Shown in pieces: positions 17,001-25,835 of a stretch of DNA of 64,000 bases. A model generated the notes under the pieces. It saw only the letters and a list, made by a program, of their open reading frames with translations. It did no database searches and was not told the DNA's origin. The stretch comes from Arthrobacter sp. GTDB taxonomy: Bacteria; Actinomycetota; Actinomycetes; Actinomycetales; Micrococcaceae. Numbering within the stretch: position 1 is the first letter of the stretch; each line of letters opens with the position of its first letter. The translations under genes and the position numbers were made by a program. The stretch spans positions 186,001 through 250,000 of the forward strand of contig JAHFUZ010000002.1 of the NCBI GenBank assembly GCA_023264815.1, given 5' to 3'.

Positions 17001-17276
17001 GCGTTCTACGACGCCGTGGCCTCGAATGAATCGGCGGTGGAGGTCCAGGGCGAAGGGAAGCTGGCCGAGATCGCGCGGCAACTCGTCAATGTCATGCGGC
17101 GCGACGTACGGACCGACTGGACGGTGCGTGACGACGTCCGTGCCAAGCTGCGCTCGTCGATCAAACGCCTGCTGGTCCTCAACGGATATCCGCCGGACAA
17201 GCAGCCGGAGGCCATCAAGCTGGTCATGGAGCAGATGGAGTCCATGGCGCCGCGGTTTGTCGAGGCGCGGGCGTAG
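14088..17276 (+). CDS. hsdR: Type I restriction endonuclease subunit HsdR
   Basis: The start is GTG 14088 in the GTGA overlap, with GGGGG at 14076-14080 upstream; the open frame above it belongs to the nuclease gene region. The 1062-aa restriction subunit has an N-terminal endonuclease domain (D145 in RRFDIVLYC, then E159-L-K161 in VIELKK), Walker A TQGSGKS near 306-312, and DEAH at 416-419. Helicase motifs TGTPI and LARVNRTFRG follow. It cleaves unmodified DNA after ATP-driven translocation, as a complex with HsdM and HsdS. The helical C-terminus (from about 850) docks on the methylase in known enzymes. No disruption is seen. Confidence 0.95.
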   Translation: MTAPAVAFSEADWEGAAKERLGELDWKPVEGQSIAPGSGERDSWAELLIRPRLLEALRRLNPAVPAQYLQQALAEIASPKSNDALAENHRIHDCLVDGYRLTYIDSDGYEANPTIRIISQEPDQNEWLAVNQVTLVEGDYKRRFDIVLYCNGMPVSVIELKKAGNAHADLPGAHAQLQTYLREFPMAFRFCVFTLASDGIQAKYGTPFTPFNHFSPWNVDDDGVPVPQGLMVDGDAVTALDTALDGLYNQERFLQLTRNFTAFDQGSGGLAKRIAKPHQYYAVTKAVASTIQAVESNGKAGVVWHTQGSGKSMEMELYANMVARQPKLKNPTVVVITDRNELDGQLFEGFDRSLLLAESPKQIKRRSELRDELSNRTTGGIYFTTLQKFGRSKSEKDAGADHPLLSDRRNIIVVVDEAHRSHYDDLDGYARHLRDALPHATLIAFTGTPISFDDRNTQDVFGDYIDIYDLSRAVEDGATVPVYFEPRLIKVGLASDVTEEILDQAADEATVGLDDTERARLEASVAVVNAVYGAPQRIAALAEDLVAHWENRRERMGKFIEAPGKAMIVGGTREICAKLYSAIVELRPDWHSDDLSKGKIKVVYSGDATDAPPVSDHVRRDSLNAQVKERLKNVDDELELVIVKDMMLTGYDSPPLHTLYLDRPLKGALLMQTLARVNRTFRGKEDGLLVAYAPLAENLAKALGEYTQSDRANKPVGRNVDEAVGLTVSLVESLRSLLAGHDWKAVLMKGGPKAFLNAVTGAVSYLRNPGTPGNQPADGEESVASQYRKFSSQLSRAWALCSGSETLAELRPEIQVYEEIRVWMAKYDAADRQASGEPVPEEIQRLLGQLIANATSSGEVLDIYDAAGMPKPSLDDLTPEFIAKTQKARNPQLAIEALRKLIADESAASTRNNVIRQRAFSERITELMKKYTNQQLTSAEVIAELVELAREVAAEGNRGAHFTPPLNSDELAFYDAVASNESAVEVQGEGKLAEIARQLVNVMRRDVRTDWTVRDDVRAKLRSSIKRLLVLNGYPPDKQPEAIKLVMEQMESMAPRFVEARA

Positions 17277-17329
17277 CCCACAAGATTTCCGCCATCTGGC
17301 GGTTGTAAAATCACTACGAAAATGGGGAA

Positions 17330-17491
17330 ATGACTACTTACGAAACCACCAATGGGAACTCAGTCCCGGACGTTCCGCCGACACCGAATTATGCACCGCA
17401 GGTGAAGGCCAAGCGGCTGAAGTTGGTGAAGCTTAGGTCGGCCAACGGCGCGCCCGGATCATATTGGGCACGGTGCTCGGTCTGCTGTTGA
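17330..17491 (+). pseudogene. N-terminal part of a probably frameshifted membrane protein
   Basis: A 53-aa frame beginning MTTYETTNGNSVPDVPPTPN and running through a basic stretch (VKAKRLKLVKLRSANGA) before it falls out of sense (WARCSVCC, stop). The next frame, shifted by -1, begins at once with a hydrophobic helix. A cytoplasmic tail rich in Lys/Arg followed by a helix is what a single small membrane protein would look like, so one base was probably lost or gained between 17434 and 17470. The sequence could also contain an error. A leaderless or weak start is likely; no good ribosome site is present. Confidence 0.35.
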
Positions 17492-17805
17492 TCATCACAT
17501 GGATCGTCAACAACCCGGCCATGAGCGCCAGCAGCCCTTCAGATTGGAAGTCAGAGCTCACTGCAGCCGATCTGAAGAACACCATGAACAACGGCGAGAC
17601 CAAGGGTGCGCCGCAGCAAACAGTTGTTAACGGCTGGTACGCCAACGACATTGCCGCGGTCACGGCTGCGCAGAACACCTACATCGCCACGAGTTCGGTG
17701 CGGAACGGGAATCTTTTGACGCTGTTGGCCCTTGGGGTGGCTGGCGAACTGATTATCCGCGGGACGGAACGGGCTCGCAACAACCGCTCAGTTGCCGACG
17801 CGTAG
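17464..17805 (+). CDS. Small membrane protein, C-terminal part (two helices)
   Basis: A 113-aa frame opening at a TTG, with a stop in frame at 17434, so no more than about 10 residues could be added upstream. Helix 1 is at the very start (TVLGLLLIITWIV) and helix 2 is LLTLLALGVAGELII (about 83-97). A loop with AADLKNTMNNGE and TVVNGWYANDIAAVTAAQN lies between. No family is recognised. The missing cytoplasmic N-terminus appears in the overlapping frame at 17330. It sits between hsdR and the toxin-antitoxin pair. Confidence 0.5.
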   Translation: MGTVLGLLLIITWIVNNPAMSASSPSDWKSELTAADLKNTMNNGETKGAPQQTVVNGWYANDIAAVTAAQNTYIATSSVRNGNLLTLLALGVAGELIIRGTERARNNRSVADA

Positions 17806-17831
17806 CCAAGTTTGCCTTCCCATCGACAGGC

Positions 17832-18092
17832 TTACTTTTGGTAAATGTCCCGCCGGCGTCCCAGATTGACGACCACGATCAAGAGCACGTCGTCCTGGAT
17901 GGTGTAGATGATCCGATAGTCACCCACACGGACCCGATAACCCGGACGGCCGCTCAAGGCAATTGCCTTGGGCGGCCGCGGGTCGTGGCCGAGGAGCGCG
18001 ATGGCGCCCTGAATGCGTTCTTTGTCCTCGGGATGAATTTTCTTAAGTGCGCGGATGGCGGCAGGTCTTAGCTCAATCCGGTAGGGACTCAT
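17832..18092 (-). CDS. RelE/ParE-family toxin of a type II toxin-antitoxin pair
   Basis: An 86-aa RelE-fold protein: IELRPAAIRALKKIHPEDK at the start, GYRVRVGDYRIIYTI in the core, and VVNLGRRRDIYQK at the end, the C-terminal pattern of RelE mRNA interferases. RelE-type toxins cut mRNA on the ribosome; some relatives act on gyrase, and sequence alone does not decide between them. Its ATG overlaps the antitoxin stop by 4 nt (18089-18092), the usual antitoxin-first arrangement. It is likely repressed by the antitoxin complex at the TGTACA sites upstream. Confidence 0.88.
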   Translation of the reverse strand: MSPYRIELRPAAIRALKKIHPEDKERIQGAIALLGHDPRPPKAIALSGRPGYRVRVGDYRIIYTIQDDVLLIVVVNLGRRRDIYQK

Positions 18093-18337
18093 GCCCAGCC
18101 CAGATCCGCCTTCACCTGTACCCAGGGAATGTTCTCGCCTTCTTCGGCCATTGCCGCATCGAATGCGGCGATGTCCTCGACTTCTTCCAAAGCATCAAGC
18201 ATCTGCTCATATCGCTCTGGCGACACCAGAACTGCTGCCCGATGTCCGCGGCGCTCAATGAATACCGGCTCAGATTCAGCCTTTTCGATGAGCTCGGGCA
18301 AGCGCGATCGCGCGTCCGTGATGTTGATGGTCGACAT
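18089..18337 (-). CDS. Phd/YefM-family antitoxin
   Basis: An 82-aa protein with the Phd/YefM N-terminal DNA-binding fold (STINITDARSRLPELIEKAE, then RRGHRAAVLVSPERYEQML) and an acidic C-terminal tail (VEDIAAFDAAMAEEGE) that should wrap the toxin. It neutralises the RelE-type toxin encoded just downstream and should repress the pair. Two TGTACA hexamers 21 bp apart lie directly upstream. The gene is divergent from HNH copy 2, with 85 nt between the two starts, so the regulatory regions are close together. Confidence 0.9.
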   Translation of the reverse strand: MSTINITDARSRLPELIEKAESEPVFIERRGHRAAVLVSPERYEQMLDALEEVEDIAAFDAAMAEEGENIPWVQVKADLGWA

Positions 18338-18344
18338 GACCTAA

Positions 18345-18373
18345 ATGTACATTTCTTGGCATCAGGTGTACAT
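18345..18373 (-). promoter_or_regulatory. Paired TGTACA operator of the toxin-antitoxin operon
   Basis: ATGTACAT at 18345-18352 and TGTACAT at 18367-18373 place two TGTACA palindromes 21 bp apart, about two helical turns, on the same DNA face. The YefM antitoxin of E. coli is known to bind TGTACA cores. The first lies 8 nt above the antitoxin ATG. Confidence 0.6.
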
Positions 18374-18393
18374 AGGAATAACTCCCACGCAGA

Positions 18394-18422
18394 ATGTCAG
18401 ACCCCCCTTCCATAATGAGTGC
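18394..18422 (+). promoter_or_regulatory. PafBC/RecA-independent damage-type promoter, leaderless (HNH gene 2)
   Basis: ATGTCAGAC at 18394-18402, 8 nt, CATAAT at 18411-18416, ATG at 18423. It is the same layout as in front of HNH copy 1, and conserved while the surrounding bases differ. The short gap implies a leaderless mRNA. Confidence 0.6.
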
Positions 18423-19941
18423 ATGGCAAGCGAAGCGGCGGCAAGGGCATTCGAGGCGATCGACGCCGCGATAGCCGTGCTTCGCGCCGAAGTGGTTCAG
18501 CCCGCTTGCGGGACGGTCTCTGACACCGATCCACTGGCCGCCATCGCCGACGGGTGCTTGGACATCCTTGCCGGGGTTGCACGGGCCGAGGCCCAGATCG
18601 CTGCATTGAAAGCGACGGCAGCAGTCACGTATTCAGACTCCGCGTGGTCCGCGGCGCCTCACGACATGCCGGTCCAGGCGCAGGAAATGGCAATCGCAGC
18701 AGAGGTGGGATGCGTCCTCGCCATCGGCGACCCGGCCGCAGGCGCCCTCCTGGCCCAGTCCCATGCATTGGCTACGTCACTGCCACGAACCATGGCAGCC
18801 CTACAGGAGGGGAAGGTGTCGTGGCAACACGCGAAAGTGATGGTGGACGAGACCGCCACCCTCAACCGCGACGCAGCGGGGGCGCTCGAAGCCCACTTCC
18901 TCGACCCTGACGTATCCAACCCTGCCGGCAGTTGCCCGGTCGGCGAGATGCCCGCCTACAGGTTCCGGCGGAAGGCCCGGACTTGGCGGGAACGCCACCA
19001 CCCCGACAGCATCGAGAAACGGCACAGCACGAGTGCGAAGGACAGGTGCTTGGAATACGCCCCGGAGCATGACGGCATGGCGCGGCTGTCTGCGTACCTT
19101 CCGGCGGATCAGGCAGTTGCGATCTGGAACCGCTTTACCGCCATCGCCCGTGGCCTGCAGGGTCCCCATGAGGATCGGACGCTCACGCAATTACGGGCAG
19201 ACGCCTTCGCCGCGGCCGCCCTCCGAAGCCATAGCGGCGGGAGTGGGACGGACGGTGGCCGTGACTGGGACGGAGGCACCGGGCCTTGCCGATATTCCTA
19301 CGCCCCGGGCGGAAATTCTGGTTACCCTTCCACTCCTCTCCCTGCTCCGGAAAACCGAAGAGCCGGCGATGCTGGACGGGTACGGTCCCGTCCCGGCCTC
19401 CATGGCGCGTGATCTCGTGGCCAACGGGGCGGACTCGTTCTACCGGGTACTTGTGGATCCACGGGACGGGGCCCCACTGGAAATCGGCCGCACCAGTTAC
19501 CGGCTGACAAAGGCAATGCGGAACTGGCTACACATGCGCGACGGCAGGTGCTCGTTTCCCGGGTGCAGCAACCATTCGCTGGACAACGAGGCAGACCACC
19601 TCCTGGCCTGGCATCACGGCGGAACCACCGGCATCAGCAACATCGCACAGCTCTGTGCCAAGCACCACAGGCTCAAACACGCCGTCGGCTGGAGATCTAC
19701 GCCGGCAACAAAGTATGCGCCGCCCGGCTGGCTTTCACCGTCCGGGCGGCAGTACAAAAGCGAACATCCAGATTGGGAACCGCCGCATTTGCCACCCTCA
19801 CTGGGGCAGCAAGTCGACGAGGGGCCACGCCTTGGGCCCTATTCATCTACGCCCACGGCCTCGGGCGGGCCTGCGGACTATCTTCAGATACCGCGCTCGG
19901 CAGGAGAAGACTGCCTTTATACCTACCTCGGTGCAGGGTAG
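18423..19941 (+). pseudogene. DUF222 / HNH endonuclease gene, copy 2, frameshifted
   Basis: The N-terminal frame (18423-19412) is closely similar to copy 1 from MASEAAARAFEAIDAAIAVL onward through RTLTQLRADAFAAAALRSH. It then becomes unrelated and stops. The next frame (open from 19033) carries the rest: LADIPTPRAEILVT, the HNH motif CSFPGCSNHSLDNEADHLL and KHHRLKH, ending at 19941. The change lies between about 19230 and 19285, in a Gly-rich G-run stretch, and equals one extra base or two missing. Catalytic residues are intact in the second frame. Either a real inactivating mutation or a sequencing error is possible. Long identical DNA runs are shared with copy 1. Confidence 0.85.
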
Positions 19942-20034
19942 GTGCAGGGCGACCCTGCCCGCAATCCTTTGGGATCCGCCGCCAACGCCCTGGGCCGGGT
20001 GCCGGATCCGCACACCCCGCGCCCAACGCACAAA

Positions 20035-20061
20035 GGACCCCGCACACAGCGTGCGGAGTCC
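20035..20061. terminator. Hairpin between HNH copy 2 and nrdF
   Basis: GGACCCCGCAC-ACAGC-GTGCGGAGTCC forms an 11-bp stem with one mismatch. It is a near copy of the hairpin after HNH copy 1 (4531-4557), so it travels with the HNH repeat. It lies between converging genes and could act on both strands. No T-run. Confidence 0.55.
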
Positions 20062-20095
20062 CCTGCTGTCAGATGCTGGAATCGCGGCGGGTGCC

Positions 20096-21145
<1,050 letters not shown>

Positions 21146-21168
21146 TCACAATTTAGTTGAAGCTACAA

Positions 21169-23373
21169 CTACAGCATACAGCTGACGCAGCCCTCCACCT
21201 CCGTCCCTTCCAGCGCGAGCTGGCGGAGACGGATGTAGTAGATGGTCTTGATGCCCTTCTTCCAGGCGTAGATTTGGGCCTTGTTGATATCGCGCGTCGT
21301 GGCAGTGTCCTTGAAGAACAGCGTCAGGGACAGGCCCTGGTCCACGTGCTGCGTGGCGGCGGCGTAGGTGTCGATGACCTTTTCGTAGCCGATCTCGTAC
21401 GCGTCCTGGTAGTACTCCAGGTTGTCGTTGGTGAGGTACGGGGCCGGGTAGTACACGCGGCCCAGCTTGCCTTCTTTGCGGATCTCAATCTTGGACGCCA
21501 CCGGGTGGATCGAGGAGGTGGAGTTGTTGATGTAGGAGATCGAGCCGGTGGGCGGCACAGCCTGCAGGTTCTGGTTGTAGATGCCGTGCTTCATGACAGA
21601 CGCCTTCAGCTCGCGCCAGTCCTCCTGCGTGGGGATGTGGATGTTCTTGAACAGTTCCGCAACCTTTTCGGTCTGCGGCACCCACTCCTGCTCCGTGTAC
21701 TTATCGAAGAACTCGCCCGAGGCGTACTTGGACTTCTCAAAGCCGCCGAAGGTCTGCCCGGTCTGGATGGACAGCAGGTTGGAGGCGCGGATGGCGTGGT
21801 ACACCACCGAGTAGAAGTAGATGTTGGTGAAGTCCAGGCCCTCTTCGGAACCGTAGTGGACCCGCTCGCGGGCCAGGTAGCCGTGCAGGTTCATCTGGCC
21901 GAGGCCAATCGCGTGGCTCTGGTCATTGCCGCGGGCGATGGACGGCACCGAGGTGATGTTGGACATGTCCGAGACAGCCGAGAGGGACCGGATGGCCGTC
22001 TCGATGGTCAGGCCGAAGTCCGGGCTGTCCATGGTCTTGGCGATGTTCAGCGAGCCCAGGTTGCAGGAGATGTCCTTGCCGGTCTGGTCGTAGGACAGGT
22101 CATCGTGGTACGTGGTGGGCTGCGAAACCTGGAGGATCTCCGAGCACAGGTTGGACATGATGATCTTGCCGTCGATCGGGTTTTCCCGGTTTACGGTGTC
22201 CTCGAACATGATGTACGGGTAGCCGGATTCGAACTGGATCTCGGCGAGGGTCTGGAAGAACTCGCGCGCCTTGATCTTGGTCTTCTTGATCCGGGAATCG
22301 TCCACCATCTCGTAGTACTTCTCGGTGACCGAGACGTCGGAGAACGGCATGCCGTAGACCTTTTCGACGTCGTACGGGGAGAACAGGTACATGTCCTCGT
22401 CCTTCTTGGCCAGCTCGAACGTGATGTCCGGGATGACAACGCCCAGCGAGAGGGTCTTGATGCGGATCTTCTCATCCGCGTTCTCGCGCTTGGTGTCCAG
22501 GAAGCGGTAGATGTCCGGGTGGTGCGCGTGCAGGTACACGGCACCGGCACCCTGGCGGGCACCGAGCTGGTTGGCGTAGGAGAAGCTGTCCTCGAGGAGC
22601 TTCATCACGGGGATGACGCCGGAGGACTGGTTCTCGATCTGCTTGATGGGCGCGCCCACTTCGCGGATGTTTGTCAGCGCGAACGCCACACCGCCGCCGC
22701 GCTTGGACAGCTGCAGCGCCGAGTTGATGGACCGGCCGATCGATTCCATGTTGTCTTCGATGCGGAGCAGGAAGCAGGAGACCAGCTCGCCGCGCTGCTT
22801 CTTGCCGGCGTTCAGGAACGTGGGGGTGGCCGGCTGGAAGCGGCCTTCAATGATCTCGTCCACCATCTGCAGGGCGAGCTTTTCGTCGCCGCGGGCCAGG
22901 TGCAGGGCCACCATGCAGACGCGGTCCTCGTAGCGCTCCAGGAAACGCTTGCCGTCGAACGTCTTGAGTGTGTAGGACGTGTAGAACTTGAAGGCGCCCA
23001 GGAAGGTCTCGAAGCGGAACTTCTTCTTGTACGCGCGGTTGAAGAGCTCGCGGATGAAGTTCATCGTGTACTGGTCGAGGGTTTCGCGCTCGTAGTACTG
23101 GTTCTTCACCAGGTAGTCGAGCTTCTCTTCCAGGTCATGGAAGAACACGGTGTTGTTGTTAACGTGCTGCAGGAAGTACTGATGGGCGGCCTCACGGTCG
23201 GCCCCGAACTGGATCTCGCCGTTCGGTCCGTAGAGGTTCAGCATGGCGTTCAGCTCGTGATAGCCAAGGCCTTTGTAGGCGGCCGGCATCTCGGGCTTTT
23301 CGACGGCGGCACTCGCGCGGGTGCCCTGGGCTTCGGCCCTGGTTACTTCTGTGTCTGCGACAGTCGTGTCCAA
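21169..23373 (-). CDS. nrdE: Class Ib ribonucleotide reductase, alpha subunit NrdE
   Basis: The 734-aa catalytic subunit. Recognisable parts: [20 protein letters not shown], the substrate-site cysteine in [15 protein letters not shown] (the NxCxE catalytic motif) and the C-terminal redox pair EGCVSCML. It reduces NDPs to dNDPs with electrons from NrdH. The start drawn here is a TTG at 23373, overlapping nrdI by 31 nt; an ATG 28 codons further in (23289, [16 protein letters not shown]) is the alternative. The operon order nrdH-nrdI-nrdE-nrdF is standard. Confidence 0.96.
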   Translation of the reverse strand: MDTTVADTEVTRAEAQGTRASAAVEKPEMPAAYKGLGYHELNAMLNLYGPNGEIQFGADREAAHQYFLQHVNNNTVFFHDLEEKLDYLVKNQYYERETLDQYTMNFIRELFNRAYKKKFRFETFLGAFKFYTSYTLKTFDGKRFLERYEDRVCMVALHLARGDEKLALQMVDEIIEGRFQPATPTFLNAGKKQRGELVSCFLLRIEDNMESIGRSINSALQLSKRGGGVAFALTNIREVGAPIKQIENQSSGVIPVMKLLEDSFSYANQLGARQGAGAVYLHAHHPDIYRFLDTKRENADEKIRIKTLSLGVVIPDITFELAKKDEDMYLFSPYDVEKVYGMPFSDVSVTEKYYEMVDDSRIKKTKIKAREFFQTLAEIQFESGYPYIMFEDTVNRENPIDGKIIMSNLCSEILQVSQPTTYHDDLSYDQTGKDISCNLGSLNIAKTMDSPDFGLTIETAIRSLSAVSDMSNITSVPSIARGNDQSHAIGLGQMNLHGYLARERVHYGSEEGLDFTNIYFYSVVYHAIRASNLLSIQTGQTFGGFEKSKYASGEFFDKYTEQEWVPQTEKVAELFKNIHIPTQEDWRELKASVMKHGIYNQNLQAVPPTGSISYINNSTSSIHPVASKIEIRKEGKLGRVYYPAPYLTNDNLEYYQDAYEIGYEKVIDTYAAATQHVDQGLSLTLFFKDTATTRDINKAQIYAWKKGIKTIYYIRLRQLALEGTEVEGCVSCML

Positions 23374-23825
23374 AACGTGTCCAATCCATTGTTGACGCGG
23401 GCAACGTCGTCTGGCGTGCCCATAAGTTCAAAGCGGTAAAGCCGGGGAATGTGGCATTTCGCCGCGATGATGTCCGCGGCCATGCAGTAGTTGTCCCCAA
23501 AGTTTGTGTTGCCTGCACCGATAACCCCGCGGATCAGGTGCCTGTTCTGCGGGTTGTTCAGGAAGCGGATGACCTGCTTGGGCACCGAGCCCTCTCCCCC
23601 GGTGCCGCCGTAAGTCGGCAGCACCAGCACGAAGGGCTGGGTGGCAAGGAGGGGTGCTTCCTTTGCCTGGAGCGGGATCCGTGCCGCGTCACGGCCAAGC
23701 TTCGCTACGAAGCGGCTGGTGTTCTCGGAGGTGGAGGAAAAATAGATGAGCCGGCTCTGCGTGGTGACAGGCGGCAACTGGGCCGCCTGGGCCCTGGCCT
23801 CTGCCAGTGCTGCCACGGGAGTCAC
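23343..23825 (-). CDS. nrdI: Flavodoxin-like NrdI
   Basis: A 160-aa flavodoxin-like protein that supplies the oxidant for assembling the manganese cofactor of NrdF. The phosphate-binding loop [15 protein letters not shown] (about 26-40) and the flavin-binding [17 protein letters not shown] and [12 protein letters not shown] segments are present. The N-terminal ~20 residues ([20 protein letters not shown]) exceed the usual family start, and a shorter start may be used. It lies between nrdH and nrdE. Confidence 0.95.
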   Translation of the reverse strand: MTPVAALAEARAQAAQLPPVTTQSRLIYFSSTSENTSRFVAKLGRDAARIPLQAKEAPLLATQPFVLVLPTYGGTGGEGSVPKQVIRFLNNPQNRHLIRGVIGAGNTNFGDNYCMAADIIAAKCHIPRLYRFELMGTPDDVARVNNGLDTFWTRLSQTQK

Positions 23826-23867
23826 CTCATGTGTGGGTTGGAAGTTGTGCCGGCCGGCGGAAAAGAC

Positions 23868-24113
23868 TCAGGCTACGGAGGAAACTGAAGCCAGCGCCAG
23901 TTCCTCGATCTTGTCCGGACGGAAGCCGGACCAGTGGTCCTGGTCCGTGACCACAACAGGTGCCTGCATGTAGCCCAGTGCCTTCAGTCGCTCGAGTGCT
24001 TCGGCGTCCTGGGAGATGTCAACGCTCTGGTAAGTGATGCCTTTTTTGTCCAGTGCACGGTAGGTGGCATTGCACTGCACACAAGCAGGTTTGGTGTAAA
24101 CCGTAACGGTCAT
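23868..24113 (-). CDS. nrdH: Glutaredoxin-like NrdH
   Basis: An 81-aa redoxin with the CVQC active site at residues 11-14 (TKPACVQCNATYRALDKKG) and the family-typical WSGFRPDKI ending. It passes electrons to NrdE. It is the first gene of nrdHIEF. The ATG is preceded by AAAAGGGGACAGGGACC on the minus strand, a good ribosome binding site. Control is likely by NrdR, as suggested by the palindrome upstream. Confidence 0.96.
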   Translation of the reverse strand: MTVTVYTKPACVQCNATYRALDKKGITYQSVDISQDAEALERLKALGYMQAPVVVTDQDHWSGFRPDKIEELALASVSSVA

Positions 24114-24176
24114 GGTCCCTGTCCCCTTTTATCGAAATCTACGCTCGTCTTCGTCCCGCCCAAGCTGTACGTCGAT

Positions 24177-24188
24177 ACTACATGTAGT
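24177..24188 (-). promoter_or_regulatory. NrdR-box-like palindrome upstream of nrdH
   Basis: ACTACATGTAGT is a perfect 12-bp palindrome, close to the ACACTACATATAGTGT type of NrdR box in actinobacteria (recalled). It overlaps a possible -10 (TAGTAT on the minus strand). A near copy, ACTACATGTGGTGC, lies at 24389-24402. A second box at the usual ~31-bp spacing was not found. Confidence 0.55.
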
Positions 24189-24412
24189 GCAGACGGCTCT
24201 CCGGAACCCCAAGATGATGTATTACAAGTATGTCATTTTATGCACTTTTAATCCACAGGCCGGGGCCGGCAAAATGTCCGGATTCCCGCCTTTTTTGCGG
24301 ACGAAATCCACACCCTGTGGAGTACTTAACAACAATTAACGCCCCGCGTGTCGCGTGCTGGACGGCGTGTCGCGCCTGGTTTCAGGACCACTACATGTGG
24401 TGCCGGGCATGC

Positions 24413-24444
24413 AAAAAGGGCCCCGGGGAAACCCCGGGACCCTT
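24413..24444 (-). terminator. Rho-independent terminator of the cfa operon
   Basis: On the minus strand a GC-rich stem of about 13 bp with one mismatch (AAGGGTCCCGGGG / CCCCGGGGCCCTT, TTT loop) is followed by a T-run (CCCTTTTTGC). It lies 24 nt beyond the cfa stop. Confidence 0.85.
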
Positions 24445-24467
24445 GGCAACGTGATGAACCTAACCGG

Positions 24468-25835
24468 TTACAGCTGCGCTTCCCTGCGGTCCAGCACAAT
24501 CTGCTGCACATCCAGGTAGCCGGACTGGAAACCGGCCCGCGAGTAGGTCAGGTAGAACAGCCACATCCGCTGGAACACGGCGTCGAAACCGAGCTCCCCC
24601 ACCTCCTGCGAGCGGGCCATGAACCTCTCTTCCCACAGGCGCAGCGTGGCCGCATAGTGGTCACCCATGCCCATACGCTCACGCACCCGGAGGGTGGTGT
24701 GCTGCTGTGTGACACCCTCGATGGCCCGCACCGAGGGCAGGAAGCCGCCAGGGAAGATGTACTTGTGCACCCAGGTGTAGGCGTTGCGGGTGGCCAGCAT
24801 GCGGCCGTGCGGCATGGTGATCGCCTGGATGGCCACCTTCCCGCCGGGTGCCAACACACGGTCGATGGTCTGGAAGTAGATGGGCCAGTACTCGTACCCC
24901 ACCGCCTCGATCATCTCCACGGACACGACGGCGTCGAACTCGCCTTCCACTGCCCGGTAGTCCTGCAGTGCCACGGTCACCTGGTCCGCGTAGCCGGCCG
25001 CCGCGATCCGTTCCTGCGCCAGGGCGCGCTGTTCGCTGGACAGGGTGACGCTGTACACGGTGGCGCCGCGTGCCGCCGCCCGGAGTGCCAGTTCGCCCCA
25101 GCCGGTGCCGATTTCAAGCAGCCGGGTACCGGACCCCACCCCGGCCTTGTCCAGCAGCCTGTCGATCTTTGCCTGCTGCGCCTCCGCCAAAGCCTCCCAC
25201 GGGACGGCCTCCAGTGCGTCCTCGCTGTGCGGGAAAAGTGCCGACGAATAGCTCATGGTGCTGTCCAGGAAATTCGAGAACAGCTCATTGGACAGATCGT
25301 AGTGGCGGGAGATGTTGCTCCGCGTGTTCTGCTCTTCGTTGCGTTCGTGCCGCGGGGTCCGGGGCAGGTAGAGGGTCCGGAGCGTCTGCAGCGGCTTGGG
25401 GATCAGCGTGTCCACCGACGCAGCGAAGACCTCCAGCACCCCGGCCAGGTCCGATGCCTCCCAGTCCCCCGCCATAAACGACTCGCCCAGTCCGATCAGG
25501 CCGTTGTCCCCGATCCTCCGCTCGAACGCTTCGGGCCGGAGCATGGTCATGACCGGCGCCCCGGGGCCGCCGGTGCCAACCACGGAACCGTCCGGGTAGG
25601 CCACCTTCAGGGGCAGCCGCCGCACGGCTGCCTTGAACAGCAGGCCTGCGGCTTTGCCGGCAATAACGGCCTTGGTGCCCGACGGCGCGTGGGCAACACC
25701 GGGCCAGACGTCAGGATCGATGGTGGCGGGCGACGCCGGTACCCCGGCAGCGTTGTACCGCGCCGCCGGGTGCGTGGCGGGCTTTCCGGCGGGAACCTGC
25801 GCAGCGGCCGTTCCGTTCTCGTCGGTCATTGTCAT
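24468..25835 (-). CDS. cfa: Cyclopropane-fatty-acyl-phospholipid synthase family methyltransferase
   Basis: A 455-aa SAM-dependent enzyme. NISRHYDLSNELFSNFLD and TMSYSSALF mark the family, and LLEIGTGWGELALRAA (about 225-240) is the SAM-binding motif. It should transfer a methyl or methylene group to acyl chains of phospholipids at the membrane. It is the last gene of a three-gene operon with a DUF1365 protein (4-nt overlap) and an FAD oxidoreductase. This trio is conserved in many bacteria, and its product (cyclopropane or otherwise modified fatty acid) is not settled from sequence. The N-terminal ~55 residues are Ala/Pro-rich. A second Cfa-type gene lies at 46087. Confidence 0.9.
   Translation of the reverse strand: MTMTDENGTAAAQVPAGKPATHPAARYNAAGVPASPATIDPDVWPGVAHAPSGTKAVIAGKAAGLLFKAAVRRLPLKVAYPDGSVVGTGGPGAPVMTMLRPEAFERRIGDNGLIGLGESFMAGDWEASDLAGVLEVFAASVDTLIPKPLQTLRTLYLPRTPRHERNEEQNTRSNISRHYDLSNELFSNFLDSTMSYSSALFPHSEDALEAVPWEALAEAQQAKIDRLLDKAGVGSGTRLLEIGTGWGELALRAAARGATVYSVTLSSEQRALAQERIAAAGYADQVTVALQDYRAVEGEFDAVVSVEMIEAVGYEYWPIYFQTIDRVLAPGGKVAIQAITMPHGRMLATRNAYTWVHKYIFPGGFLPSVRAIEGVTQQHTTLRVRERMGMGDHYAATLRLWEERFMARSQEVGELGFDAVFQRMWLFYLTYSRAGFQSGYLDVQQIVLDRREAQL

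Larger units (their letters stand above)
24114..24467. other. 354-nt gene-free region upstream of nrdH
   Basis: Contains the nrdH promoter region, the two ACTACATGTRGTGC copies, and DnaA-box-like sequences: TAATCCACA at 24249-24257 (8 of 9 to TTATCCACA) and AAATCCACA at 24304-24312, with TGTGGA opposed at 24316-24321. It is unusually AT-rich for this window around 24190-24260 and 24295-24345. No ORF is supported. The cfa terminator occupies 24413-24444. Confidence 0.6.

Noticed and set aside
21157..23439. 760-aa open frame on + opposite nrdE
   Set aside because: It is the antisense shadow of nrdE, whose motifs are unmistakable; such long antisense frames are usual in high-GC DNA.
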